Source: Ruminococcus sp. | Lineage (GTDB): Bacteria; Bacillota_A; Clostridia; Oscillospirales; Ruminococcaceae | Length of the DNA stretch: 46,912 nt | Direction: 5' to 3' | Assembly (NCBI RefSeq): GCF_016283395.1 | Contig: NZ_JAEEMU010000057.1 | Span: 1 to 46,912 of the forward strand | Part shown: one piece after another, positions 1-8,750 of the stretch | Layout of the letters: the number at the start of each line of letters is the position of its first letter | Numbering within the stretch: position 1 is the first letter of the stretch | Made by a program: the position numbers and the translations under genes | The notes under the pieces: model-generated | Told to the model about the DNA's origin: nothing | Database searches by the model: none | What the model saw: the letters and a program-made list of their open reading frames with translations, nothing else

Positions 1-283
1 TCTCAGGGCGAACCTCCATAGGAACCTGATAAGTAGCACCACCGAGACGGCGAGCCTTTACTTCGAGCTCAGGCATGATATTCTCCATAGCCTGCTCGAA
101 CACCTCAAGAGCATCCTTGCCTGTCTTTTCAGCTACGATCTCAAATGCACCGTAAACTATTTTCTGCGCAACGCCCTTCTTACCGTCTAACATGATATTG
201 TTGATAAGACGTGTAACGAGCTTTGAATTGTATACAGGATCCTGTAATACATCACGCTTTGCGATTTTACCTCTTCTTGGCAT
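1..283 (-). CDS. rpsG: 30S ribosomal protein S7 (partial, 3' end outside window)
   Basis: The N-terminal 94 residues of ribosomal protein S7, an assembly protein of the small-subunit head. The reading begins [11 protein letters not shown] and continues through the conserved segments [10 protein letters not shown] and [11 protein letters not shown], typical of bacterial S7. The gene runs off the left edge of the window. The start is fixed by a GAAGGAGGGA ribosome site at 291-300. It lies 230 bases downstream of rpsL in the usual str-operon order rpsL-rpsG; fusA and tuf would be expected beyond the edge. In E. coli S7 regulates its operon by binding the rpsL-rpsG spacer. The spacer here is long and has a strong hairpin, but binding is only inferred. 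Confidence 0.97.
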   Translation of the reverse strand, partial: MPRRGKIAKRDVLQDPVYNSKLVTRLINNIMLDGKKGVAQKIVYGAFEIVAEKTGKDALEVFEQAMENIMPELEVKARRLGGATYQVPMEVRPE

Positions 284-331
284 TTTCGCTTCCCTCCTTC
301 ATATAGATTGATGAATTCATAGGTACTCAAA

Positions 332-384
332 CCTGATCGGTTACTGCCGTACGTCGGCATTGCTTCGCCGATCGGTGTGTCAGG
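332..384 (-). promoter_or_regulatory. structured leader hairpin ahead of rpsG
   Basis: In the rpsL-rpsG spacer, GATCGG (335-340) can pair with CCGATC (368-373). Inside this, TGCCG (345-349) pairs with CGGCA (355-359), and CCT/AGG extend the base of the stem. The structure ends about 50 bases before the rpsG start codon. Its position matches that of the S7 autoregulatory site in E. coli. No sequence match to that site is claimed. It could also be an attenuator or only a stabilising hairpin. Confidence 0.45.
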
Positions 385-513
385 AGCCAATGCAGAGGAT
401 CTATCGAATAAATCTATATGATCTCCGCATTACCCTGCGGTAGTAGTTATCCTATTTAATTGATAATGTGCGGCTTTATTCATGCAGCCTGCCGCTGACT
501 GCTCTGAAGTATC

Positions 514-930
514 TTACTTCTGCTTAGGCTTCTTAGCACCGTACTTGGAACGAGCCTGATTACGGTTAGCAACGCCCTGTGCATCAAGAGTACCTCTGAT
601 GATGTGGTAACGCACACCAGGGAGATCCTTAACACGTCCGCCTCTGATGAGAACAACGCTGTGCTCCTGAAGGTTGTGACCGATACCTGGAATGTAAGAT
701 GTTACTTCATAACCGTTTGTGAGCTTAACTCTGGCGATCTTTCTCATAGCTGAGTTAGGCTTCTTAGGAGTAGCAGTTCTTACAGCAGTGCAAACGCCTC
801 TCTTCTGAGGTGAGCTCTGGTTGATCTGTGTCTTCTTCTTTGCATTGTAACCCTTCTGAAGTGCAGGAGCTGTAGACTTTGTCTCAAGATCCTTTCTTCC
901 CTTACGAACGAGCTGGTTAAATGTAGGCAT
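514..930 (-). CDS. rpsL: 30S ribosomal protein S12
   Basis: Ribosomal protein S12 (138 residues), part of the decoding-centre shoulder of the 30S subunit. It opens [14 protein letters not shown] and has the invariant [11 protein letters not shown] loop around residues 40-50 (site of streptomycin-resistance changes, here the normal lysines), the [19 protein letters not shown] block and the SKYGAKKPK tail. An upstream in-frame extension of 14 codons is open, but the AAAGGAGGAAAAAT ribosome site just ahead of 930 fixes this start. It has its own strong promoter at 1002-1030. Its upstream neighbour is a dockerin protein, so the str operon here is not directly joined to rpoBC. Confidence 0.98.
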   Translation of the reverse strand: MPTFNQLVRKGRKDLETKSTAPALQKGYNAKKKTQINQSSPQKRGVCTAVRTATPKKPNSAMRKIARVKLTNGYEVTSYIPGIGHNLQEHSVVLIRGGRVKDLPGVRYHIIRGTLDAQGVANRNQARSKYGAKKPKQK

Positions 931-1001
931 ATTTTTCCTCCTTTTCAATAATATAAGCGTCAGACCTTCCATAAAAAGGTATAGAGTCTGCGCACTGATA
1001 T

Positions 1002-1030
1002 ATTATACCCAAAAAAGGACGGCTTGTCAA
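1002..1030 (-). promoter_or_regulatory. sigma-A promoter of rpsL-rpsG
   Basis: On the minus strand, TTGACA (1030-1025), a 17-base spacer and TATAAT (1007-1002) form a perfect consensus promoter. The -35 box and spacer lie inside the right arm and T-tract of the terminator of the upstream dockerin gene. Confidence 0.9.
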
Positions 1031-1053
1031 GGGTGATCCTCAAAAAGCCGTCC
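1017..1053 (-). terminator. terminator of the long dockerin gene
   Basis: GGACGGCTT (1045-1053 read on minus) pairs with AAGCCGTCC (1017-1025), a 9-bp stem, followed on the minus strand by TTTTTT. It lies about 65 bases after the stop of the 1143-residue dockerin protein and overlaps the rpsL promoter. Confidence 0.8.
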
Positions 1054-1117
1054 GTTTTCATTATTTTTTGTGATTTTTCCCATTATTGCATGGGATTTTG
1101 TCATAGATACTTAGCTA

Positions 1118-4100
1118 TTATTTCAGCCATTCTTTCATGTCGGTTATAGTACCGCCGCCCGAGATGTAAGAATAGAACGCCAATACGTTAGATGCGTCAA
1201 TGGAATCAACTCTTCCGCTTTCGTCAACATCGGCTGCCGCCCTCTGCTTTTCATCCAGTATAGAGCCGTATCCCGTAGAAACGCGGGCATATTCTTTAAG
1301 TATCTTGCTGGCATCGACCGAGTCCACCTTGCCGTCTCCGTTTACATCGCCGAGTACTATCTCAGGCTCAGGCGGAGTTGTAGTAGTGGTTGTTGTCGTG
1401 GTGGTCTCTGTAGTAGTCGTGGTAGTCGTTGTTGTTGTGGTCGTAGTAGTAGTCGTGGTAGTCGTTGTTGTTGTGGTCGTAGTAGTAGTTTCCTTCTCCT
1501 TGACCGTAACGTCGAACTCTACGGTTGCGTATACCCACTCGTTGGCATCTGCGTTGAATACCTTATACTTTACTGTGATATTCTTTACACCCGGAGTAAG
1601 GCTGTCAAATCCGCTTACTTCATAGCGGTCAGGACTTGAAGCAACTCTGTCACTTCTGTAGATACGCTGTGTAACGCCGCCCTGAGTATGATAAACAGCT
1701 ACATACAGACCTGAAAGGTCTAATTCTTCGCCGACCTCATACTCTGTCTGATGCGGCATTCTTGTTATTTCAATAGAAGCCGTAAAATGCGGATCAATTG
1801 TAGTAGTAGTTACAGTCTCTGTTGTTGTGGTAGTGGTAGTTGTGGTAGTAGTTGTAGTTGTAGTTGTCGTTGTGGTCGTTGTAGTTGTTGTAGTGGTCGT
1901 TGTAGATGTAGTTGTTGAAGTGACCAGTTCAACTCTTATCGAAGCCGTAGCCTCTGAACCACCATGCTCATAGCCAAATACTATTTCATATATTCCGGCA
2001 GCCATACTGTTGAAATTATTGCCAATGATACGAAGCTGATTTCTGTCAAATGAAATTTCACTCATATCAACAGGATCAAGAACGACTTCCCTTGAAGTAC
2101 CATCGCTGAGCTGCTCAGTGTATGACCTTATAAGAGTACCGCCTCTCAGGTTGAGCTCATCATGTAATTCATATCTTGTCTTGTTTGGTTTTTTGCCAAC
2201 TTCAAGCTTTGCCTCTACGCTCTGTACATACGGAGCTGTGGTGGTAGTGGTGGTTTCAGATGTAGTAGTGGTTGTGGTTGTAGTAGTTGTTGTTATTACT
2301 TCTGTTGTAACAGGCTGCTTTACAACACCAACAGTCATTGTGAACGAATCAGTCACGGTAATACCGCCTTCGGTATAACTGAGGATAAATGTATATTCTC
2401 CTCTTTCCCATGCTCTGTAATTGGTCTTTTTAACTACTCTGTTGTCATTCATTGGAATGACCTCTGACCTTTCTTTGCCGTCAGGACCTGTATGACCTAT
2501 CCTTACCGTACCGCCTGCAAGGTCATATGGCTCAAACATTTCATAATCGACCTTATCAGGAAGCGTCTCTATACGTATGGACGGCTTTACACCATTAGGC
2601 GCAGGTCTCGTTGTAGTGGTCGCAGTTGTTGTCGTTGTGGTTGTAGTGGTAGTTGTGGTTGTTACGGGAGCTTCCACATTTATAGGCAGCTCAACAAATG
2701 CTTCGGAATCGTTATAAATATAAGTAAATCTTATATTGCAGGTTCCTTCTTTTGTATTTGCAAATTCAATATCATCAAGTCTTATGCCGTTTCTTCTCGG
2801 ACTTACCTTATCCATATCAACAGCATCAAGGAATGTATCCTTATATGTGCCGTCACTGTAGATCTCTCTGTAAGAGCGAATAAGCGTACCGCCTCTGAGG
2901 TCAAGCTCTTCTCCTGCGGTATAAGTGGTCTTATTCGGCATATGACCTATCTCAAGCCCTGCATCTATTCTTTCAACATAGACCGATGTAGTTGTTGTAG
3001 TCGTTGTGGTCTCTGTGGTCGTTGTAGTTGTAGTCGTAGTAGTGGTGGTAGTTGCAGGCTTTACGACTTCTACCGTGAAATCTGCATATACAACGCTTCC
3101 CTGAACGGAATATCCCACATTTATAGTGTATGTTCCTTCACGGTTTTTATCATAAGCCGAGGTATTGATATATACAGCATCTCTCCAAAACGAAAGCTCG
3201 TCCATTTTCAGGCTTTCGAGGAAGATATCAGCGTGTGTACCGTCACTGTAGTACTCCGTATACCATCTTATAACAGAACCGCCGCTGAAATCCAGATCTT
3301 CACCTATAGTATATGTAGTCTTATTCGGAAGACTATCTATGTCTATCTTCGGATCAACACTTACAACATACACAGATGTAGTAGTTTCGGTCGTGGTCGT
3401 AGAAGTCGTTGTGGTGGTAGTAGTAGTTGTTGTGGTGGTGGTCGTAGTTGTGGTAGTTGTAGTCTTTGGCGGCTCGACCTCCACCTCAAACTCTGCAAAA
3501 GCTGTAGAATCAGAATAGGTATAGCCTATGCCTATTTTATGCTTTCCTGCTTCATTACTGTTGAATTTCTCGGTATTTATATATATACCGTCTCTCCAGT
3601 AAGCAGCATCTTTCATATCAATAGGATCAAGGATATGATCCTCGTAATTACCGTCGCTGTAGAATTCTCTGTACGAACGCAGAACTGTACCGCCGCTGAG
3701 GTCAAGAGCCTCACCCATTGTATAAGTGGTCTTGTTAGGCATTTTTCCTATACCAACACTTGCACTTACACTGACAACATACGCAGCTGTTGTTGTGGTT
3801 GTGGTAGTTGTAGTAGTTGTTGTAGTAGTGGTAGTTGTTGTTTTCTTTGTTGTAGTAGTCGTTGTTGTAGTGGTGGGCTTTGCAGTAGTCGTAGTAGCAG
3901 CAGGCGGATCACCGCTGAGCAGCTGGAACTGGTATTTATAGCCGCTTGCATAAGACTGGGCATATGAGCCGCTGTATCCTCTTATGACTCCGCTGTACGA
4001 ACCTGTAGTGCCGTTACTGCTGTTGCATATAGTCTCAGAAGAGCTTACTATCTTACAGTTCTTATTGTAAAAAGTAATACTTCTGAGTGAAGAACAGTTC

Positions 4101-4549
4101 TTAAAGCAGTCTCTGCCGACAACAGAAACGCTTACAGGCAGTTCAACAGAACCAAGTGAAGAACAGGAATTGAATGCGCTGATTCCCAATTCCTTTACTG
4201 TATTCGGAATATTTACCGATGAAAGGCTCGAACAGTTCATAAAAGCATATGAACCTATGCTGGTTATTCCGCTGGCTATATCAACGGAAGAGATACGACT
4301 CCTGTAAGAGCTCCACGGTACCTTATCTGATGACAGCCAGTCTGCCAGATTTCCCGTACCCGTGATAGAAAGTTTTCCGCCGTCAAGGCTCCAGTATGCA
4401 CTGTTTCCGCATTTGCCTGATTCCTGTACGGTATTGTCCTCAATAGAGATGATCTGAGGAACAGCAGCCTCAGATATTGTCTGAGGGCAGCAAAAAGCTG
4501 ATGAAACGCTCATTATCGCCGCAATAGCTGCGGCAGCAATTTTTTTCAT
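1118..4549 (-). CDS. secreted LRR_5/BspA-like protein with six Big_3-like repeats, Thr linkers and dockerin
   Basis: A 1143-residue secreted modular protein. Residues 1-30 are a signal peptide (MKKIAAAAIAAIMSVSSA). Residues about 45-210 carry LRR_5/BspA-like repeats (ITSIGSYAFMNCSSL, ISAFNSCSSL, CFKNCSSL). Six Ig-like modules of about 100 residues follow, roughly at 257-361, 393-498, 524-629, 650-748, 773-877 and 925-1025. Each opens with a PNKTTYxxGExLDLSGG-like motif characteristic of Big_3 and is separated by poly-Thr linkers of 15-40 residues. The C-terminus (about 1066-1143) is a dockerin with loops DVNGDGKVDSVD and DVDESGRVDSID. No catalytic domain is visible, so a structural or adhesive surface role is inferred. 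The start at 4549 has GGAG 8 bases upstream; a longer frame from 4576 lacks support. Module 4 is the most divergent. It is a paralogue of the next gene. Confidence 0.9.
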   Translation of the reverse strand: MKKIAAAAIAAIMSVSSAFCCPQTISEAAVPQIISIEDNTVQESGKCGNSAYWSLDGGKLSITGTGNLADWLSSDKVPWSSYRSRISSVDIASGITSIGSYAFMNCSSLSSVNIPNTVKELGISAFNSCSSLGSVELPVSVSVVGRDCFKNCSSLRSITFYNKNCKIVSSSETICNSSNGTTGSYSGVIRGYSGSYAQSYASGYKYQFQLLSGDPPAATTTTAKPTTTTTTTTTKKTTTTTTTTTTTTTTTTTTAAYVVSVSASVGIGKMPNKTTYTMGEALDLSGGTVLRSYREFYSDGNYEDHILDPIDMKDAAYWRDGIYINTEKFNSNEAGKHKIGIGYTYSDSTAFAEFEVEVEPPKTTTTTTTTTTTTTTTTTTTTSTTTTETTTSVYVVSVDPKIDIDSLPNKTTYTIGEDLDFSGGSVIRWYTEYYSDGTHADIFLESLKMDELSFWRDAVYINTSAYDKNREGTYTINVGYSVQGSVVYADFTVEVVKPATTTTTTTTTTTTTETTTTTTTTSVYVERIDAGLEIGHMPNKTTYTAGEELDLRGGTLIRSYREIYSDGTYKDTFLDAVDMDKVSPRRNGIRLDDIEFANTKEGTCNIRFTYIYNDSEAFVELPINVEAPVTTTTTTTTTTTTTATTTTRPAPNGVKPSIRIETLPDKVDYEMFEPYDLAGGTVRIGHTGPDGKERSEVIPMNDNRVVKKTNYRAWERGEYTFILSYTEGGITVTDSFTMTVGVVKQPVTTEVITTTTTTTTTTTSETTTTTTAPYVQSVEAKLEVGKKPNKTRYELHDELNLRGGTLIRSYTEQLSDGTSREVVLDPVDMSEISFDRNQLRIIGNNFNSMAAGIYEIVFGYEHGGSEATASIRVELVTSTTTSTTTTTTTTTTTTTTTTTTTTTTTTTTTTETVTTTTIDPHFTASIEITRMPHQTEYEVGEELDLSGLYVAVYHTQGGVTQRIYRSDRVASSPDRYEVSGFDSLTPGVKNITVKYKVFNADANEWVYATVEFDVTVKEKETTTTTTTTTTTTTTTTTTTTTTTTTTTETTTTTTTTTTPPEPEIVLGDVNGDGKVDSVDASKILKEYARVSTGYGSILDEKQRAAADVDESGRVDSIDASNVLAFYSYISGGGTITDMKEWLK

Positions 4550-4638
4550 GCATATTTCTCCATTCTCAAGCACCATCCGCCCCTCCGGAAAGTGTTATTT
4601 TGATTTCCCCTATGCACTCCCTATCTATGCTTTTGCTT

Positions 4639-5697
4639 TTATTTCTCTAAGAATTCCGATAATGATTTTACGTTTCCGTTTTCAGAAGATGTATAAGCGT
4701 AGTATGCCAGTATCTTTGAAGCGTCAACTGAGTCTGCCATGTTGTTTTTGTCAACATCGGCAGCCTTGAATGCTGTTTCGCTGAGCTTTGAAGCCTTTCC
4801 TGATGAAACAGCAGCATATTCTGCAAGCACCTTGCTTGCGTCAACAGAATCTATAAGCTTGTCTCCGTTTACATCGCCAAGCATATAGTCTTCACTATGA
4901 GGAACAGGTGTTGTAGTAGTTACCGGAACAGTAGTAGAAGTTGTAGAGGTAGTGGTTGGTTTAGCTGTTGTAGTAGTTGTTGTTGTGGTTGATGTAGTTG
5001 TGGTTGTGGTTGTGGTTGTAGTTGTAGTCGTTGTTGCTGAAGTGGTCGTAGTGGTTATTGGCTGATCGCCCAGCAGCTTGAAGCTGTATCCGAAAGAATC
5101 CGCATAAGACTGAGCCCACGATTTATCAACGCTAATGATAGTACCGCTGAAAACGCCTTTATCGTTAGCGACTGAATTACATATAGTAAGTGAATCGCCT
5201 ACTACCTTGCAAAGTCTGTTGCGGATTATCACAGTGCTGAGTGAAGAACAGTTTTTGAATGCTTCTCTGCTTACAGCTGTAACGCTTTCGGGGATATCAA
5301 CAGAAACAAGCGATTTGCATGAAGTAAATGCGCTCATTCCTATCTCAGTCACGCTGTCGGGAATGGTTATAGAGCCGAGGCTTGAGCAGCCGAGAAAAGC
5401 ATACTGACCGATAGACGTTATACCTTTTTCAATCTCAACAGTATTGATCTGCTGTGCAAGAGACTTCCAAGGCACTTTCGTACTTGATGTCCAGTTTGCC
5501 ATTGCTCCCGAGCCTGTAATAGAAAGCTTTCCGCCTTCTAAGCTCCAGTAAGCATCTGAACCGCATTTGCCCGATTCGCCTACGTTTTCACCTGTAACCA
5601 TATATTCCTGCGGAACGCCCGCTGCCAGTACAGGGAATGATGCCATAGACGTAAAGCATATTGCTGCCGATACGACAGCTGATACGACCTTCTTCAT
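4639..5697 (-). CDS. secreted LRR_5/BspA-like dockerin protein
   Basis: A 352-residue secreted protein: signal peptide 1-26, then an N-terminal domain with the block ESGKCGxxAYWSLxGGKLSI shared with the downstream 1143-residue paralogue. LRR_5 repeats follow (SIGQYAFLGCSSL, EIGMSAFTSCKSL, REAFKNCSSL) to about residue 210, then a Thr/Ser linker of about 60 residues and a C-terminal dockerin. The dockerin loops are off-consensus: DVNGDKLIDSVD lacks the usual Gly, and DVDKNNMADSVD has Asn in place of an Asp ligand, which may weaken Ca binding. The start is set by GGGAGGAATAAAAA before the ATG. Likely a non-enzymatic component docked onto a scaffoldin; binding specificity is unproven. Confidence 0.9.
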   Translation of the reverse strand: MKKVVSAVVSAAICFTSMASFPVLAAGVPQEYMVTGENVGESGKCGSDAYWSLEGGKLSITGSGAMANWTSSTKVPWKSLAQQINTVEIEKGITSIGQYAFLGCSSLGSITIPDSVTEIGMSAFTSCKSLVSVDIPESVTAVSREAFKNCSSLSTVIIRNRLCKVVGDSLTICNSVANDKGVFSGTIISVDKSWAQSYADSFGYSFKLLGDQPITTTTTSATTTTTTTTTTTTTTSTTTTTTTTAKPTTTSTTSTTVPVTTTTPVPHSEDYMLGDVNGDKLIDSVDASKVLAEYAAVSSGKASKLSETAFKAADVDKNNMADSVDASKILAYYAYTSSENGNVKSLSEFLEK

Positions 5698-5770
5698 TTT
5701 TTATTCCTCCCATTTTAATATCATATTTCAGACCCGCACATCACCCCAAGCATATGCAGGTCTTAAAAGC

Positions 5771-7207
5771 TTATCTTCTTCTCGGTATAAAAAGCATTAT
5801 GAGCGGATATATCTCAAGTCTTCCCAGAAGCATATCGAAACAAAGCACTATCTTGGAAAACGAATTGAGTCCGCTTAGATTGCCGGCAGGACCAAAACGT
5901 CCCACACCGAAGCCGATATTATTGATACAGTTTATTACTGCCGAAGCTGACTCTTCTATGGTAAAGCCGTTAAGAGTCACCAGCAGTACAGATATACAAA
6001 AAAGCATCAAAAACAGTATAAGATAATTGCTTACACCGCGGACAACGTCTTTCTCAACGGGCTTTCCGTCCATCTTGACAGTCGATACAGCACGCGGATT
6101 TGCGATATATTTGAGTTCCTTGATACCTGTCTTTATAAGTATGATTATTCTCGATACCTTCATACCGCCGCCTGTAGAGCCTGCGCACGAACCCACGAAC
6201 ATGAGCATCAGCAGCAGCGTCTGCGAGAATACAGGCCACTTGGCAGTATCCGTAGTTGAAAAGCCTGCCGAGGTTATGGTAGAAGCTACCATAAAGAATG
6301 TATGTCTGAGAGTATCGCCTACGCCGTCATAGAGTTTGTGGACATTACAAGCGATAATAGCTGTTGCAGCTATGATAACGCCGAAATAAGTCCTTACCTC
6401 TTCATTCTTGTAAGCAAGCGAATACTTTCTTATTATAAGGTAGTAGTAAAGGTTGAAGTTGACACCGAAAAGGATAATGAAAGCTGCCACTACCATTTCG
6501 ATGTAAACGCTGTCATAGTGACCGATGCTGTCTCCCCATATGGAGAAGCCTCCCGTACCTGCCGACGAGCAGGCGTGGATAATAGCATCATAAAGCGGCA
6601 TACCGCCGAAAAGCAGCAGTACAGCCTCAGAGACCGTAAGTGTTATGTATATGCCGTAGAGTATACGTGCGGAAAAGCGCGACTTTGATACAAGTCGTCC
6701 CACCTTCGGACCTGCACACTCAGCTCGCATCATATGCATTGTACGCGAGTCGTTGCTGGACATAATGGCAATTACAAACATAAGCACTCCCATACCGCCC
6801 AGCCAGTGAGTAAAGGCTCGCCAGAAAAGGCACGCTCTGGACATTGCCTCGACATCATCAAGGATAGTCGCACCCGTGGTCGTAAATCCCGAGACAGTCT
6901 CAAAGAGAGCACTCGGGTAATTGTCTATCTCTCCCGAGATAATGAAAGGCAGGGCTCCGATACACGACATCATTATCCATGAAGCTGCAACGCTAACAAA
7001 GCCTTCCGTGGAATATACTGAATTGTTTTTCGGCTTACTTATAGTGAAGATAACAGCTATTGCCATAGTTATCAGAAAAGGTATGCCGAAGGAAGCCACA
7101 ACATGGTCTTCCTCATAAATAAAGCCTACTATTATGGGCAGAAGCATACAAAGTCCAACGACTTTCAGTATCTGTCCCATAATGTAAGATACCATTCTAT
7201 AGTTCAT
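5771..7207 (-). CDS. trkH: TrkH-family potassium uptake membrane subunit
   Basis: The 478-residue K+ translocating subunit of a Trk/Ktr system. It is polytopic, with the four selectivity-filter P-loops of the superfamily: SGFTTTGAT, SSAGTGGFS, TSAGFSTTDT and NNIGFGVG, each holding the filter glycine. The motif FWRAFTHWLGGMG is typical of bacterial TrkH. It lies 19 bases downstream of trkA and is co-transcribed with it. Its AAGGAG ribosome site is about 15 bases from this ATG, longer than usual; MVSYIMG four codons later is a possible alternative start. K+ flux is expected to be gated by the cytoplasmic RCK protein TrkA. Confidence 0.95.
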   Translation of the reverse strand: MNYRMVSYIMGQILKVVGLCMLLPIIVGFIYEEDHVVASFGIPFLITMAIAVIFTISKPKNNSVYSTEGFVSVAASWIMMSCIGALPFIISGEIDNYPSALFETVSGFTTTGATILDDVEAMSRACLFWRAFTHWLGGMGVLMFVIAIMSSNDSRTMHMMRAECAGPKVGRLVSKSRFSARILYGIYITLTVSEAVLLLFGGMPLYDAIIHACSSAGTGGFSIWGDSIGHYDSVYIEMVVAAFIILFGVNFNLYYYLIIRKYSLAYKNEEVRTYFGVIIAATAIIACNVHKLYDGVGDTLRHTFFMVASTITSAGFSTTDTAKWPVFSQTLLLMLMFVGSCAGSTGGGMKVSRIIILIKTGIKELKYIANPRAVSTVKMDGKPVEKDVVRGVSNYLILFLMLFCISVLLVTLNGFTIEESASAVINCINNIGFGVGRFGPAGNLSGLNSFSKIVLCFDMLLGRLEIYPLIMLFIPRRR

Positions 7208-7226
7208 AAAAAGTCAGGCGAACTCC

Positions 7227-8585
7227 TTAGTCAAAGATATTACTGAGGTCGTGCATACCCTTTGTAGTAGTAACGACAACAACGCTGTCGTTAACCTGGA
7301 GACAGTCATCACCCTTTGGTATAATAAGTTCATTTCCTCTTGCGATACTTGCAATAAGGATACCGCTGCGAAGCTTCAGCTTTTTAAGCGGAACATCCAC
7401 ATATTCCTTCTTGTCGCGGACAACGAACTCTATAGCTTCAAGACGGTCATTGACCAGTCTGTACAGTGTAGTTACACTGTTTCCGAGAGAATTCTGCTTT
7501 GCACGCACATACTGGAGTATCTGATTGACTGTGATAGTCTTTGGCGATATGATACTGTCAAGGTCGAGAGTATCGGAAAGCTGCATGAGAGACATTCTGT
7601 TTACCTTTGTTACTACCTTTTCAACGCCGTTGTTCTTTGCCAGAAGTGAGAGAAGTATATTCTCCTCATCAATTCCCGTAAGGGTAACAACTGCATCGGC
7701 ATCGTAAACACGCTCTTCTTCAAGGATATCATGGTCTGTACCGTCAGCACATGAGATATCCACCTTGTTGAGCCTGTCAGACAGTTCAAGGCAGCGTTCA
7801 CGGTCTATCTCGATTATCTTTACTTTGACGCCCATTTCTATAAGCTGTTTGGAAAGATGATAAGCAATTCTTCCGCCGCCTATGAGTACAGCCGATTTTA
7901 CACGCTTTTCGCGGTAAGCCGCACTTATGCTCTTGAAGAATTTTACCATGTTGCTGTGTGAAGCAGTCATGTGTATCTTATCACCTGCGCGGAGCACGTA
8001 ATTACCGTTAGGTATAGTGAGCTCCTCACCGCGCTGTACAGCACATATAAGCACATCGAGCCTCATTCTTCTTGAAAGCTGACTGAGTGCCACACCGTCA
8101 AGTATACTTCCGCTTGTGACACGTATTTCCGCCAGGTCAACTCTGCCCTTGGCAAAGGATTCTATATTTATAGCATCAGGGTAACGCAGTACCTTGGCTA
8201 TTTCGTTGGCTGCATTGTAATCGGGGTTGACCATCATGCTGATACCCAGCTCCTCACGCATGAATACCAACTGCTTGTCGAATTCGGGGCTGCGAACACG
8301 CGCGATACAATGACGCGCACCCATTTTTCTTGCAATAAGGCATGATAACACGTTTACTTCATCGGAAGTGGTAACAGCGATAAAGATATTAGCCTTGGAA
8401 ACATTAGCTTCTTCAAGGATATTGGTCTGTAGACAGTTACCGCATATTCCCATTACATCGAAATCGTTTATTGCAGTTTCTACCAGCGTCTCTTTCTTAT
8501 CTATAATAGTGATGTTGTGTTCATCGCTGAGGACTTGCGCAAGAGCACTTCCTACCTTGCCGCATCCTACAATTATAATGTCCAT
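7227..8585 (-). CDS. trkA: Trk system potassium uptake protein TrkA (NAD-binding RCK regulator)
   Basis: A 452-residue cytoplasmic regulator of the Trk K+ transporter. It is a tandem duplication: a Rossmann RCK_N domain at residues 1-120 with VGCGKVGSAL, a TrkA_C domain to about 220, then a second RCK_N (LIGGGRIAYHL, from about 230) and a second TrkA_C to the end. Both glycine-rich nucleotide loops are intact. The full-length two-repeat form is the TrkA rather than the single-repeat KtrA type. It has a perfect sigma-A promoter at 8647-8675 and a GGAGG ribosome site. It is the first gene of the trkA-trkH operon. Confidence 0.96.
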   Translation of the reverse strand: MDIIIVGCGKVGSALAQVLSDEHNITIIDKKETLVETAINDFDVMGICGNCLQTNILEEANVSKANIFIAVTTSDEVNVLSCLIARKMGARHCIARVRSPEFDKQLVFMREELGISMMVNPDYNAANEIAKVLRYPDAINIESFAKGRVDLAEIRVTSGSILDGVALSQLSRRMRLDVLICAVQRGEELTIPNGNYVLRAGDKIHMTASHSNMVKFFKSISAAYREKRVKSAVLIGGGRIAYHLSKQLIEMGVKVKIIEIDRERCLELSDRLNKVDISCADGTDHDILEEERVYDADAVVTLTGIDEENILLSLLAKNNGVEKVVTKVNRMSLMQLSDTLDLDSIISPKTITVNQILQYVRAKQNSLGNSVTTLYRLVNDRLEAIEFVVRDKKEYVDVPLKKLKLRSGILIASIARGNELIIPKGDDCLQVNDSVVVVTTTKGMHDLSNIFD

Positions 8586-8646
8586 ATTTCCTCCATAAAA
8601 TAATTACTACAAAACTATGGGTGAGCAGATATATTTACTCAATATA

Positions 8647-8675
8647 ATTATAATCCCACTGTACACGTTTGTCAA
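8647..8675 (-). promoter_or_regulatory. sigma-A promoter of trkA-trkH
   Basis: On the minus strand, TTGACA (8675-8670), 17 bases, TATAAT (8652-8647), about 60 bases before the trkA start. The short leader leaves no room for a ydaO-type riboswitch. Confidence 0.88.
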
Positions 8676-8683
8676 CACAAAAT

Positions 8684-8730
8684 TAGAGCTAAGACCTCAG
8701 AACTTAGAACTAAGAGCCGAGAGTTGCTGA
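8684..8730. repeat. degenerate AGAACTAAGAGC-type short repeats
   Basis: A stretch of imperfect tandem units related to AGAGCTAAGA (AGAGCTAAGACC, AGAACTTAGAACTAAGAGCC). The same kind of units occur at 9415-9447, 12490-12510 and 30136-30165 beside the palindromic repeats, so this is likely a remnant of one such composite element. Confidence 0.5.
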
Positions 8731-8750
8731 GCCGATAAAATACGGCTGTT

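Noticed and set aside
1200..1625. Open frame rich in valine on the plus strand (also 2118-2378 and 3726-3941)
   Set aside because: It is the complement of the poly-Thr (ACN) codons of the dockerin gene on the minus strand, with no ribosome site.
2492..3967. Long Cys/Ser/Arg-rich open frame of 491 residues on the plus strand
   Set aside because: It lies wholly opposite the Thr-linker protein. Its composition is explained by the repeated ACN codons read in another frame.
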